The translations under genes and the position numbers were made by a program. A stretch of 64,000 nt of DNA from Cornus controversa (taxonomy: Eukaryota > Streptophyta > Magnoliopsida > Cornales > Cornaceae): contig CM048847.1 in the NCBI GenBank assembly GCA_026545225.1, positions 7,992,501 to 8,056,500 on the forward strand, read 5' to 3'. Under the pieces are notes generated by a model that worked only from the letters and a program-made list of their open reading frames with translations, searched no databases and had not been told where the DNA came from. Shown here piece after piece: positions 1-12,434 of this stretch; within the stretch, counting starts at the first letter, position 1, and each line of letters opens with the position of its first letter.

Positions 1-1093
1 TGCACAATTTTTTATTTCCCAAAAATTCCATGAATCGGACTTCTAGTGGGTCAAAAGTTGGGCCAAACGTCAGTAGGAAAAACCCACCTGATTAGTGCTG
101 CAGGAAAACCTAATTAATTCCTAATTGGATTAGGACTTTGGTGTATTCTTTTGGGGGCATAAAGTGAAGAATTGGAGGCTGAGTTTGGAAGAGATTGGAG
201 AGTCTGAGAGAGCTTTGGACAGAACAGAAGACATACTTTGTAAAGCCATTGGAGAACAAAGTCATACGCATAATTCATGAAGATGATGCCTTCTTCCTCA
301 ATAGTTGAAGCTTCTTCTTCTACCATGAGCGGCTAGTTCATCCGCTAGGGTTTTGATGTAGCCCTAACAAAGCAGCAATGGTTTGATTGTTTTAATTATT
401 GGGGACCTTTATATACATGCATAGATTGTGTAATTTAGAGGATTCTTATTATAGAATTAAGCAATAAAAGTCTTGTAAATTTAGTTTCAATGATTTCTTA
501 TCTTGTCTTAGATATTTAGTTGTTGTTATTGAACTCAATCTCTCTTATTTTCTGTGATCATGAGAGCGATTATTACACAATGGTAATCACTGAATATATC
601 ATTGAAAGCTTTGATGGATTATGCCTAGAGAAGATGAACCATACTGCTAGATTAGAGTAGTTAGGTAGATGGCCCATGCCAATCGAAGATAGTCCATGAC
701 CTAGCCTTAATCATATATTATCTTCTTGACGGATGAAGGTGAGCTTGTAGCCACCAACACCACTTATGCATGTTGTAATCCCCCATAGTTGATTCAATTG
801 ACAATTGATTGTGGAGTTGGTGGTGAAGTCAAATACCCTAGATTTATCTCATATTATCTTCAGTTTCTATTTACTTTGATTTATTTTATTTTACTTTTTA
901 ATTAGTTTAAAAACTAGATTTCTTCTCTTTATAAATTTAATTAGAATTAATTGCGTATTCCAACTCATCAGACCATAATCCTTGAGGTTCGACACCCCTT
1001 TCGATAGCCCTATTTTGCAAGGAATTCGTTATATTACGAAGTGTGGTAATTTTTAATTGATACACTTATTGAGTCACACTCACACACGAATCA
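1..1093 (+). mobile_element. Athila-type LTR, 3' part, cut by window edge
   Basis: This is the same LTR family, in the opposite orientation, as 18610-20069 and 29021-30523. It shares blocks such as CTTGTAGCCACCAACACC and GAGGTTCGACACCCC, and ends in CACACGAATCA like the other copies. About 400 bp of the LTR start would lie left of the window. No primer-binding site follows at 1094, so it is a 3' LTR or a solo LTR. Assignment is by similarity to the two LTRs of the Athila element inside this window. Confidence 0.85.
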
Positions 1094-1210
1094 ATCATAC
1101 CACAGTACAATCTCATTATAATCACATTATCATCTAATGCACTTATGAGCATGTAATACATCATTAGACATAGTGAATTCATCAATTGGCATAATTAATC
1201 ATGTTTTACT
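1094..1210. other. Short spacer between two LTRs
   Basis: 117 bp of AT-rich sequence between the end of the Athila-type LTR and the start of the outer solo LTR. Its last five bases, TTACT (1206-1210), are the left target-site duplication of that solo LTR. It may belong to the Tekay-like LTR fragment that resumes at 8139, but it is too short to tell. Confidence 0.5.
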
Positions 1211-3553
1211 TGTAAGGACTTGGTTATTTTGACCGATTCTAGATTATTTTTGGACCGGGTTAATTTTTTTCGAATTAATTAAATTTGAAAATGCAAATAT
1301 ATATATAGATGAACTTATATATATATTTATACAGAGGTGGAGGATATGGATACATATATATATGGACATGTGTATATATATATATATAGTAGGTGTATTT
1401 ATATTTAATTATAAATACTTTTAGATACATATATATTATATATATGTGGAGAAGGGAGTGAGGTATTTATGAATATGTTATATAATTATATGCATATATA
1501 TAGGGGGAAAAGTCCAAAGTGGACGGCTGTGAATGTGAAGGTATGTGTTTATTATATATATATATACATCTCATCGTTGGTGCACTAGTAGTAGTTGTAT
1601 GGCTGATTTATTGTTGGGATTTTATATATATATATATGAGTGGAGGAGAGTAATTCATGGAAGTGTTGTGGTGCACAAGAGAGATAACAAAAGTTGGGAG
1701 ATAAGGAAAGAGAAGAGAAGAAAAGAGAGAAAAGGAAAGAGAAGAGAAGAAGGAGAAACTGAGAGGATGAAGAAAGGATTTCTAGAGTGAGAAAGTTGAT
1801 TTAGTGAGAAAGAATCTCACTGGTTTTAGTGAGAGAAAGAAACTGATAGAAAGAGAGAGCTTGGGAGAAGAAGCCGAGAGGAGAAAGAGAGAAGAAGAAA
1901 GCCGATGGAGAGTAGGAGGGCCTTCTGGGCTGGTTCAGGCACTGCCGGTGGACTAGTGATGGAGGCTGAAGGTGGTTTAGGTGAGGCCTTGGTTGGGTAT
2001 ATTTCGGTGATGCTCTGGCAATTTATGCGCATGGTGGGTCTTGCCAGAAATGATGGTTTTGTGTGGTTTCAAAGGTGGTGGACATTGAAGGCTGGGTCTA
2101 CCTTTTTGATAGGTGGTTCTGATCAGGAAAGGGGTGGTCTATTCGACTGCTTGTGGTGGTGCCGAAGGGACTGCTTTGATGGGTTCAGAGAGTTCGGCGG
2201 AGAGTTTTGGAATTGGGCTCAGTTTGGGTGATTCACGGCTGTTTGGACAGCCTGTTGTGGTGGTTCGGCTTGGCTGGTGATGGCTAGGAATGGCCTGTCT
2301 GGGTTAGGCTACAGCAGTGGCAATTTGGCGGGCTGGCAATGGTGATGGGTAGCTACTAGGTTTGGGTTGTGTTCGGTTACCTCATGGGTGATGGTCTCGG
2401 GTCTTCATTGGTTGAGTACACAGCCTATATTGGGTAGCAATGGAGTTGGATTTATGGTGATGTTTGTCACGGCTAGGTTGGTTGGTGGTTGCATGAGCTA
2501 AAGGTGGGTTGTCCGGCTATGGTGAATACCCATGGTGCTCGGTTAATGGGTCTAATTTGTGGGTTCTCACGGTTGAGTTTTTGGGTGGTTCCGGCAAGTT
2601 TCGGGTGGTCGATTGAGTTATTTGAGGTGGCTATTTCATAGCAGCTTGGTGAAGTTAATGGTTCTCCAAGGTAGCAGCGGACTACTATGGGAGGAACCAG
2701 GTCTTCATAGCTACCGAAGGAGGTGGCTGGAGTGGAGAGGTGGTGGCTTAGGGCTGCCATGGCCGTGAGTGGTGGTGGTCTTATGTGATGAGGAGGGTGA
2801 AGCTTGTGGGTTTGGTTAGGTGGTGGTAGAGATTGGTTACGGCTGTGCATGGTCGCGGGTTGGTGGTGAGGTTGATAGCTTGCGACTGTTGTAAGGGCTG
2901 AGTTGACCGAAGAGAGTGGTGGCCTTGGGTTCATGGTGGTCTACTAGCTGGTATGGTAGTTGTTGGGTTTAGGTAGAGATGACAATGTTGATGATGGAGG
3001 GGAGACTGTGTTGAACTGTGATAGTTGGGTTTCAATAATTGGTAACCATGGATTGGTTTTGGGCTAATGAAGGGATTGAGATTGCATGTGGATGATGGGC
3101 CAAAGTTGGATTTAGTTGATATTGAATTGGGCTGCCAATTTACATAGTTAATTTGGCTAGGCTTGGGTTACATAGGCTGGACAATTGATTTGGTTTGGGA
3201 TTAGCATTAGGCTGCTATGGTTTTGAACAATGTTTAGGCTTGGATCATGAGTTTAGGCTTACCAATTTAATTAGGCCTGAAGATTTGGGTTTATTATGGA
3301 TTAATTAAATGAACTGGGCCAGGAATTTTAATAGGCCCTGTTTCATTTAAAATGAAGTATGATAATTTTAATTGTGGGTTTGATTTGGATTTGGGCCAGT
3401 TGACTTGGTGATTTAAGCTGGATTGAGAATGGAAGCTTTCTATGGACTTTGGATGCGCGTGACCGTATAACACAATTCTGACAAAACATGGGAAGGTGAT
3501 CTTTTCAACTTTCTCAAAATTGGAGATTTTTGGAGTTCTCACTCCAAATTGAG

Positions 3554-4424
3554 GTAAGGGTGCTAGACTCACCTTTACTTTAATTCTATAAGCCCTTTAT
3601 CTGTGACATGAAGGATAGATTCGATATTTTGTGAGATTAGGGTTTGGTGTAATTATAAATGTATATATATACAAAAATGTGATTTATGCATACATATATG
3701 TCTAACATGTTAGTTAGGACTTATATATGTTACATATGTGATATTGAGATTATGAATGCTTTTGACGAAAATTGTGTTCATTTTATGAAATATGATTTTC
3801 AAGGTAGAGACGTGCATGAAAGATATGATTTTCTTGAAAATGCATAAGCATGATGATTTTCATGAAGTGAGTGATTGACATTGTGACAATCTTGAGTTAA
3901 GACGGAAAATGCATTGCATTGTGTGGATAAGTGCATTGATGTGATTATGTGCACTATGTGAAAAGCGAGATTTTTGGGGCATGACAACATTGAGAATTAA
4001 GATAAGGGGATGACCCCTAGGGTGAAAGACCCAAAACTTGGCCAAGCGGATGGCACATCCGTCGGACTAGTAAACCGTGAAGCGTAAGCAGAGTTTGGGT
4101 GCCGAAGAGACCCTTACTATGGAGGTGGTGTGATGAGATAGTCCCCATTGAATTGATTTTCAGATTTATATCGTGTGAGTTATATATTTTAATTGTGACT
4201 TGTCCAATTTGATATATAAATGTATATGCATTGAAATGTGAAGCATCATGCATGATTTGAAAAACATGATTGTTTATGGGTAAAAAGCATGGATAACTAT
4301 CATGTAGAAATGTAATGATTTCATATACATCCATGCATGGCCGCCTGAGTTAGAGTAGAGTTGGGTGGATCATTCCTACTGAGCCGCAATGGTGCTCACC
4401 CTATATTTACAAACTCTTTTTCAG
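3554..4424 (+). other. Predicted intron-like segment in outer solo LTR
   Basis: Donor-like GAG|GTAAGG at 3551-3559 and acceptor-like CTCTTTTTCAG|ATAAAG ending at 4424. Both are matched at equivalent places in other Tekay-like LTRs of this window. The 871-bp segment holds the block AAGACCCAAAACTTGGCCAAG shared with related LTRs. Splicing itself is inferred, not shown. Confidence 0.45.
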
Positions 4425-4619
4425 ATAAAGCATCATCGGAGGATGAGGCTTAGAGTTCTAGAGTGATTTGAAAGAATATTTTAGAATTTCTCTTTGGATA
4501 TAATGTTATGAATTGTATATTTGGCTATCCATGCTGGCATGTGGCATGTGGATTATATTGATGTAAGATTGCAATTACATTTATGTAACTTGTATTTATA
4601 TGGTTCCATGGACATTAGA

Positions 4620-7600
4620 TGTCACGCCCCGACTTTCGACACCCGGTTAGGAGCGAAGGAAGAGGGGTGTGAACGGGTGAAATCACACATCAAAGCCTCG
4701 GTCACCGGAGATTCCATCACCGTGCCGAGGTCTCAACCCTTAAGTCAATGCGGAAGCGTAAAACATACATACTCTAAATCATCAATTTATATCTCAACAC
4801 TCTCATAATCCTTATACAAGTTTTTGCACAATGTATAAACACTAACTCACATTTCTAATGTCCATGGATCCATATAAAAAAATAAGTTACATCAATGTAA
4901 TTGTAATCTCAGATCAATATAATCCACATGCCACATGCCGGCATGGATAGCCAAATATACAATTCATAACACTATATCTAAAAGAAATTCTAAAGTATTC
5001 TTTCGATCACTCTAGCACTCTAAGTCTCATCCTCCGGTGATGCTTTATCTGAAAAAAATTTGTATATAGGGGGTGAGCATCTCAACGGCTCAGTAGAAAT
5101 GATCCACCCATCCCCACTCTAACCCGTAAGCCATGCATGAATGCACATGCTCATGCATTTTTACCCAAACATCCACGTTTTTCAAATCATGCATGATGCT
5201 TCACATAAAATACAAATACATATGTCTATATATATATATACATATCAAATTGGACAAGTCACAACTTATATATATATACATATATAACTCACACCAAATC
5301 ACGTCAAAGGGGCTTTCTCATCACTCCAATAGTAAGGGTCTCTTCGGCACCCAAACTCTGCTTGTGCTTTATCAGGTTACTAACCCGAAGGGAGCACCTC
5401 CTCTTGGCCAAGTTTTGGGTCTTTCACCCTAGGGGCCTTCCCCTTATCTTAATTTCACACTCATGCCCCAAAATCATCATATAGTGCATATAATCACACC
5501 AATGCACATAGTCACACAATGCATGCATTTTTCATCAAATCAATGCATTTTCCTTCCAACTCAAGATTGTCACAATGCTATCACACTCACATCATGAAAA
5601 TCACTATGCTCATGGATTTTGCTAAAAATCATATTTTTCATGTTTTCATCAAACAAACACATTTTTCACCAAAAGCATTATAGTCACATTTGCACACACA
5701 TACCATGCATAAGCCTTAACTAACATGTTGGACACTTATGTATGCATAAATCACCATGGTATACATATATATATATACATAGACCTAGTTTCAAGAAATC
5801 AAAAGCTATCTCTTATGATATTTAGAAAGGGACCACAAGATCAAAGTAGAAGTGAGTCTAGCACCCCTACCTCAATTTGGAGTGAGAACTCCAAAAATCT
5901 CCAATTCCCGAGAAGGTTGAAAAGATCGCCTTCCACTGCTTTGTCAAATTTATGTTACACGGTCACGAGTGTCCAAAGTCGATGAAAAGTCTCCATTTTT
6001 AAATGAGATTGGGCCCAAGCCCAATGCTGATCCAGCCCAACACCAAATCCACCATTTATTTCTCTTAAATACTACTTGGCCTATTTTAAGTTTCTGGCCG
6101 GTCCAAATGTCAAACTCAAATCATGAGTCCAAATTTCTCATCCTTGGATTTGGCCTAATTCATTAACTCCACTTAAAATGAGTCCAAAACAAAACCCAAT
6201 TAATTTTCATTCTAGCCCAATGCTTACTGCCAAATTTAAAGACATACAAAATTGGCCCAACATCAAAGTCCAAACAAACACCCCATTTTCCCATGCACCA
6301 AATCAAACCCATATTCAAAGCCCATAACAAGTAAAATTGTAGTTCAATCAATTGACCTGTCATTGCCAATTGAACCCATTTCATCTAAACAACCAACCAA
6401 ATCCACTGCAATTTCAGCCCTTGATGCCGAGACCTCAAGCTGCCATGAACTTCAACTCACAGCCCCATGAACCATGAGCACAACACCAGTCAGCCGAAAC
6501 TATTCCAGCCCATAAGACCCAACCGAAACTACCCAACCACCATGTGCATCTTCCATTGAAAACCTAGATGAGCACTGCCATGAACCGAGAAACCATCATC
6601 TTCTACCATCTCCGCCGAAACCCACTGCCACCATGCATCCTCACCAAGCTAGCCTCCATGAACCATCACCATTTGAAGACCCATTAAATCACCTTCAACC
6701 TCAGCTATGGCTGTCCCGCAAAGAAAGGCCCAGCCATGTACAACCCAGCCGCTGTCAATCATAAAGACCCACACGGCCAGCACCTCCCGAACAGCCTCCA
6801 TGAACCACCCCTTCATGCACTACATACCCAGCTGCCAACACCACCGTGAACCCGGCCGGACTACCACAAGACAACGCTACCACCATCACCTGAACCAATA
6901 GCCATCTGACACAGCCAACATCAAACCAAAACCAACCAAACCCATCGGGATCACTGTCGAAGTTCAGCTCGGCACCATCGGCCTTCATCTCCTTCACCAA
7001 ACCAGCCGCAATCGAAGCACCAAACAACCATCATCGGCAAACCCAACAACCCAGGCCAAGAAATCCCCAGTCGCTGGGTCAGTCAAACCACCACGAAGGC
7101 CTAGTTCAGCCGTCAACCACCACCAGCCTCAGCTCCACTCCACGGCAGTGAACCAGTCCCTCTTCCTGTTTTGGTCTCTCTTCCTTCCCGGTTTCTCTCT
7201 TTCTCTCTCTAAAGCTCTCGGTTCTCTCTCTGTTTTTCTCCTCTTTTCCTCTTCTATTTTCTCTTCCTCTTTTTACTTTTCAGTGTATCCCTGTTAACTA
7301 CCACTTTGCCATATAAATATATATCTATCATATATTTATATAACACCTACTGAGCCGACCACCTGCTCCTCTCTTATCACTTCTTTTCTTTCTTATTGCT
7401 GTACACCACATGTTCCCAAATCCCTCTCAGCCACAAAAGTTATAAATATCTTATGTAAATATATATAATACTCTCTCTATTTAGCATATATATATAATAC
7501 ATACATATTCATACATATATCCATATGTATGCACACTCTCCCAGCCGGTCACCTATGGGGCCTTCTTACTCTCATAATCAATTAAAATATGCACTACCCT

Positions 7601-7894
7601 TTTTACACTTCATTCTATAATATATATGTATATGAAAGTATTTATAATTAAATATAAATACACTCATTATACACATACATATATGTGCATATATATATCG
7701 TTCCTTCAACAATATATATATATTCTCACATAAATATATAGATATCTATATCTTCCATCTATATATATATATATATATAATTCCATTTATACATATATAT
7801 ATATTCGCACTTTCGAAGTCAATTTATTCGAAAAAAGAAAATTAATCCGGTCCAAAAATAATCCGGGACCGGTCAAAATAACCCGGTCCTTACA
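4620..7894 (-). mobile_element. Inner solo LTR, same family as the outer, opposite orientation
   Basis: On the plus strand it runs from TGTCACGCCCCGAC at 4620 to CCGGTCCTTACA at 7894 (3275 bp). Perfect TTAGA duplications flank it (4615-4619 and 7895-7899). It lies inside the outer solo LTR in inverted orientation. As a result its first ~235 bp are complementary to 7895-8133, and 4450-4619 is complementary to about 4840-5050. No coding region or internal domain is attached. Confidence 0.92.
5049..5870 (-). other. Predicted intron-like segment in inner solo LTR
   Basis: Read on the minus strand: donor-like AATTGAG|GTAGGGGTGC at 5870 and acceptor-like TTTTTTTCAG|ATAAAG ending at 5049 (822 bp). 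Positions and flanking words match those of the outer LTR, although the two copies have diverged. Functional splicing is inferred. Confidence 0.45.
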
Positions 7895-8138
7895 TTAGAA
7901 ATGTGAGTTAGTGTTTATACATTGTGCAAAAACTTGTATAAGGATTATGAGAGTGTTGAGATATAAATTGATGATTTAGAGTATGTGTGTTTTACACTTC
8001 CGCATTGACTTAAGGGTTGAGACCTCAGCACGGTGATGGAATCTCCGGTGACCGAGGCCTTGATGTTTTATTTCACCAGTTCACACCCCGCTTTCTTCGC
8101 TTCTAACCGGGTGTCGGAAGCCAGGGCATGACATTACT

Positions 8139-8767
8139 ATTTCAAAATATCTAATTATTCCACGTAACCAATTGGTTGTCTTAGACAACCAATATACTCA
8201 AACAAACTCTAGCCCTCGACGTGTAGACCATTTCTCTCTTCTTTGGTGAACTCCAATTATGGACCTAAGCCCCTTAAAATCAATGGAGAAGGGAAGAAGA
8301 AGATGTTGCTATATATAGATATATGTATATGCTTCTCATGGCTAATTTCAAATGAGAATATGGGTTGAGCAATCTCTCTTGTTATTTATAGAAAATGACC
8401 TACAATTATTTACAAGTATGCCACTACCTTTTCAGTAAACCTTCCCGAACTCAGTTTATGATTTTTGTAACTCCGATTGACAGAAAATTGATTTGGTTGC
8501 ACATCAAATATTTCATTTAAGCTACTCGCCAAATTTGGAGTCATTCCGACACTTTCAAATTTTCTAGGCCCACGAGGCCCGCCTCCTGGGTCAACCGGAC
8601 TAGAAAAAATTAACTTTTGCCAAACGTTTCAAAAACTTTTTCGGATCTCTACCCAAGTCCACTAACATGACTTTTACATTTAAATACTCATATTGTCAGT
8701 TAAAACATTTATATGACAATAAATGAAAATAAAAAGAAAACTAGCCAGAAATGGTCATGATCCTTAC
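8139..8767 (-). mobile_element. Fragment of a Tekay-type LTR
   Basis: The segment has the layout of the start-side part of the LTRs at 13.9-14.47 kb, 54.9-55.37 kb and 59.9-60.3 kb (minus-strand sense). These share a GGCCCACGAGG-like block, runs of TTCAAAAACTTTT, then AAGAAAACTAGCCAGAAATGGTC near 8740-8757, comparable to AAGAAAACTGGTCAAAATTGG at 60.28 kb. It has diverged strongly. The outer solo LTR probably landed in it. Confidence 0.5.
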
Positions 8768-8890
8768 TGTGTTGTCTACCAATCCTCGAGTGGAACCTTG
8801 CTCAATTAAAAAGGTGTGGAGTTTATCATACCAAGCCCTAGGGTGTTGCTTGAGGCCATTTAGAGCTATCTTCAATATGTATACAAGTTG
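8768..8890 (-). pseudogene. Copia reverse-transcriptase fragment
   Basis: The minus strand encodes about 41 residues of the Ty1/Copia reverse transcriptase, including LNGLKQHPRAWYDKLHTFL. This corresponds to the family block usually read as LYGLKQAPRAWY. It is a fossil fragment with no neighbouring pol domains and lies just outside the Copia LTR at 8901. Recognition rests on the motif alone. Confidence 0.8.
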
Positions 8891-8900
8891 AGGGTTGATT

Positions 8901-9591
8901 TGATGGGGTTGGGTTGTTTTTTTTCTAAAAAATCATCAAAACAGTTTTGCAGAAGTGTGGTTCATTAGAATAAAACTGAACCCCTTGATGTATGAAAGAT
9001 TATGCAAGCAACACAAATTTTTTCATTAAGAACACAAATATGATTGATAGAATATAAGGGATTCAGAGATCATGTACCTTGATGGGGATAATTTTTTAAC
9101 CCCCTAGTCCTCAAAAGTTGGTGAAGCAATCGATCTCCTTTGGTGTTCTGCCCTGTAAGAATCACCGCTATGACTCTTGAGGTTGATTATCTAAACACCT
9201 AGTTCTTGTGGGAGAATCCTAGGTTTTGTGAATTGATTTCTTTGTAAAGTAGTACCATTGATTTAGGAGAGAATATGCCATATTTATAGGAGAGTCTCAC
9301 CCAAGTCAAGTTTTCCTTTCCATATATGCAAGATATGATAAATCACATCTTCATATAAAATGAAACTATATACATACTCCATATCTTATATTCTCCTACG
9401 ACAAATAAGATATTATGTATTTGTATTTAAATAATATATTAATATATATATATATTCTAGGATATTAAAATATCCAATATATATTTATATATAATTCCAC
9501 TTGTGCCCTTGACATGTAATTAAATTACAAATGCTCCTACCATTTTATAACAATTCACATTTAACAACTTAGTTAGTTTTAAATTGACCCA
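8901..9591 (-). mobile_element. Copia-type LTR, minus orientation
   Basis: Homologous in inverted orientation to about 10791-11361. Shared words include TGTTAAATGTGAATTG, ATATATTGGATATTTTAATAT, a TATGCAAGATATGAT block and CTAGGTTTTGTGAATTGATTTC. On the plus strand it begins TGATGGGG at 8901. The other boundary is uncertain, because similarity continues past TTTAACA at 9566 to about 9591. It is an old copy with many small length differences from its partner. Confidence 0.75.
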
Positions 9592-10790
9592 GCGAGATAG
9601 AAGTAAGGATCTTATTTATGGGCCCAAACTCTTATTGGCTTCAATGGATTATAATCGGCTCAGTCATCTCATGACCCTAAATTACAAAAATCCATTAACC
9701 ACAATTTAACTCCACTGTATAAGTGTGGTTGCACTCCAACTCAAGAATGGTTAAACCATGTGTTATCTTTAAATCTTGTGTTACCTCAACACATAACACC
9801 CATGTTAATTATACGAAATTTTCCATCTATTCACAATTAGATATGGACGTATAAGTGCCCTCAATCCAAATAAATAATTAAATATTTATTAAGCCACTTG
9901 ATTACTTTTCTTTCAATCAGTAAACCTTTAATAAAACTTATGCACTTTGCCAAGGTGCATACTCATTTTATTAAAGCCGAACCAAGCCCTTGGATTTACA
10001 ATTGATTAAAATTAATCAAGCCATAATAAACTTAGCTACTATAGATGTAAATCTTAAAAGCATGTTCCAAAGCACATAACCAACCAACACCCAACATATT
10101 TGGATTTTAGACCCTGGGGTCCACTACATATATCAAAGTTCTAACGAACCATCCGTAGGGTTCATCACTCCCTCATACTTGAGGATAACATTCTCCATAA
10201 CAATGACAAGAAGTAATTGCAATGACGGCCTTACAATTACTTTGATAATGACTTGTCGACGATCCTATTATGTTTTTTTATCAATAGGGAGTCCACCCAC
10301 TATTTTTGAACGAACAAAATACTTTATGATAATACAATATAAGTGACTTGTGTTACCAACTTTGGTAACCATACCATGCATGCACCAAGTGATTGCGTAG
10401 TCAATGGACACTACAATTCGAGTCTTGAATCGAATCAATACATAGCATTCATAATATATAAACAGTGTTTTTGATAAGCAAACAGATTCTTATTGATAAG
10501 CTAATGTCACTACATCCCAATTGGTGCTATAAATGGTATACAAATGCTAGGATTGTATGCCCAATTGGTGCTATAAATGGTATACAAATGCTAGGATTGT
10601 ATGCCCAATTGGTGCTACATTGAACAACTTGAAGATTTTGAGAGCAAAACAAATGTTAGGATTGTATGCCTTTTCTCTAAGAGACTTGGATACTGACTTG
10701 ACTGTCAGAGCATTACCAACCAGTATCACACTGGTACCAGTGAGGTGATTTATTTTCTTCTTTTTTAGGAAAGCGGGTGGATCCAGATCG
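9592..10790. other. Spacer between inverted Copia LTRs, unassigned
   Basis: About 1.2 kb between two Copia LTRs whose start ends face each other. It is AT-rich and I recognise no protein in any frame. Near 10080-10180 it has text typical of degraded LTR-element sequence. The only internal structure I can define is the 44-bp tandem repeat at 10516-10615. Confidence 0.5.
10516..10615. repeat. 44-bp tandem repeat, about 2.3 copies
   Basis: The word CCCAATTGGTGCTA starts at 10516, 10560 and 10604, an exact 44-bp period. The first two units are essentially identical (GGTATACAAATGCTAGG). A degraded echo of the unit's end (AAATGTTAGGATTGTATGCC) recurs near 10650. Confidence 0.9.
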
Positions 10791-11361
10791 TGCAGGGTCA
10801 ACCTTCATAAAAAATCAACTAGGTTGTTAAATGTGAATTGTTATAATGTGCTAGGGGCATTTGTAATTTAATTATATGTTAAGGGCACAAGTGAAATTAT
10901 ATATAAATATATATTGGATATTTTAATATCTGGGAATATATATTAATATATAATAAATATAATTTAAATATATGCATAATATTTTATTTTTCGTAGGAGA
11001 ATATAAGATATGGAGTGTGTATATAGTTTCCTTTCATATGAAGATATGATTTATCATATCTTGCATATATGGAAAGGAAGACTTGACTTGTGAGAGACTC
11101 TCCTATAAATATGAAATGTTCTCTCCCATATCAAGTGTGTGCGTTTACGTAGAAATCAATTCACAAAACCTAGGGTTCTCCCACAAGAACTAGATTTTTA
11201 GAGAATTAACCTCAAGGGTCATAGCGGTGATTCTTACAGGCTGTACACCAAAAGAGATCATTTGTTGTTTACATAATCTTTCATACATCACGGGGTTTGG
11301 TTTTATTTCAATAAACTATGCTTCTGCAAATTATTTGCTGATTTTTTAAAAACCCCCATCA
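10791..11361 (+). mobile_element. Copia-type LTR, plus orientation
   Basis: Ends AACCCCCATCA at 11361 and is followed by an initiator-Met primer-binding site, which fixes the plus orientation. Homologous to 8901-9591 in reverse. The start is placed near the first shared word (GGGTCAA, about 10795). A TGTTAAATGTG start at 10825 is the alternative. Confidence 0.75.
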
Positions 11362-11363
11362 AG

Positions 11364-11375
11364 TGGTATCAGAGC
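11364..11375 (+). other. Primer-binding site, initiator tRNA-Met type
   Basis: TGGTATCAGAGC begins two bases after the LTR end. This is the standard complement of the 3' end of plant initiator tRNA-Met and marks the start of a Copia internal region, of which little remains. Confidence 0.85.
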
Positions 11376-11386
11376 TACCTTGATGT

Positions 11387-11720
11387 TTATTAAAAAATTA
11401 TGTATTTAAGTTTTTCCTAAATATTCATGGGTTCTAAAAATAATGTTATGCATATATTTGCATTAGTTATTGATTTTAATGATTGCCATGAATGATTGAT
11501 TGTATGGATTCATAGATGAGGCTAGGGTTCTTCGCTTCTTTATGATATAAGGCTTATTAAAAAATTATGTATTTAAGTTTTTCCTAAATATTCATAGGTT
11601 CTAAAAATAATATTATGCATATATTTGCATTAGTTATTGATTTTAATGATTGCCATGAATGATTGATTGTATGGATTCATAGATGAGGCTTGGGTTTTTC
11701 GCTTCTTTATGATATAAGGC
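11387..11720 (+). repeat. 167-bp direct duplication
   Basis: Units 11387-11553 and 11554-11720 start TTATTAAAAAATTATGTATT and end GATATAAGGC. They differ at only a few bases. The duplication lies in the leader just behind the Copia primer-binding site. Confidence 0.9.
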
Positions 11721-12073
11721 TTCGGGCCAATTTTATTTCAATGTATTTTATATTTTTGATGTAAAAAAAAAATTGAAAAGCCTTGTAATTGAAAAACCCT
11801 AGATCGCGAAGAATGCATCTATGGAGGACAGGTGAAGAAGAATGAGAACAGGCATAGGCTGTGCGTAGCAGGGAACGTATGAGCTATCCTAAGGCAGTGT
11901 AGGCACTGCAGTGCCATAGCGGCGGCTGCATGCGCTCAGCCTAGGGCTGCATCACGCATTTGGCTCTGCCTTAGGACGGAGCCATACACACATGCAGGGC
12001 ACTGTAATGCCATGGCAGCGAGCGCAGTGCTACCCTAGGGCAGCAGCTATGCACGCAAAGGCCAGGGCTGCGC
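11721..12073. other. Unassigned, with a GC-rich block
   Basis: Probably the remains of the Copia leader, followed by a locally GC-rich stretch (about 11,850-12,073) rich in GGCAGC, GCACTGCAG and CCTAGGGC words. No open frame or known motif is seen. Confidence 0.4.
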
Positions 12074-12162
12074 TATCACACCCCAATTTTCGTCTCCCTG
12101 AACCGAGGGTGATTAAGCTAATCATCCACACTCTAATCACAATCACTCCACCTTGATGTCAT

Positions 12163-12174
12163 GCTTTGACACCA
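12163..12174 (-). other. Primer-binding-site-like sequence beside Tekay LTR
   Basis: The plus strand GCTTTGACACCA is 10/12 identical to GCTCTGATACCA, the 3' end of initiator tRNA-Met. It sits three bases from the LTR at 12178, the same spacing as the exact sites at 38179 and 45127. It therefore marks this LTR as having once headed an internal region to its left. Confidence 0.6.
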
Positions 12175-12434
12175 AGTTGTCACGCCTCTATTTTCAACAC
12201 CCGGTTCAGAGCGAGGGAAATGGGGGTGAATAGTGAAAGTCCCACCCGATTCAGAATCATGAACCCCTCAATTTCAGAACTCAACTTCCCGTGTGTTTGG
12301 AATTTTAGAGTGATACTTACTACATTAGAAAGAGGATAAAAAAAATTCTTAATCTAAGAAAAAAACACACTCAATTCCAATTTAAAATGAAGGAATTATG
12401 CCCGATTGAAGTTTGGACAAATTTTAGAATATGC

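Larger units (their letters stand above)
1211..8133 (+). mobile_element. Solo LTR of a large Ty3-type element, split by a nested LTR
   Basis: The LTR begins TGTAAGGACTTGG at 1211 and ends GGCATGACA at 8133. It is flanked by perfect TTACT duplications (1206-1210 and 8134-8138). The inner solo LTR at 4620-7894 interrupts it, so its own sequence is 1211-4619 plus 7900-8133, about 3.64 kb. No internal region, primer-binding site or polypurine tract adjoins it, so it is a solo LTR. Sense orientation is taken from the related LTRs at 31-49 kb, where primer-binding sites fix the direction. Open frames inside it (for example 1905-2231 and 2473-2934) resemble no known protein and I treat them as chance frames. 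Confidence 0.9.

Noticed and set aside
1905-2934. Frames of 108 and 153 codons as host genes
   Set aside because: They lie wholly inside a solo LTR with defined ends, are not conserved with its partner copy, and have no recognisable domain.
12074-12162. Truncated LTR start (TATCACACCCCAATTTTCG) beside the primer-binding-like site
   Set aside because: Resembles TGTCACGCCCCGATTCCCG, but only about 40 bp can be compared and the terminal base pattern is imperfect, so it is not listed as an element.
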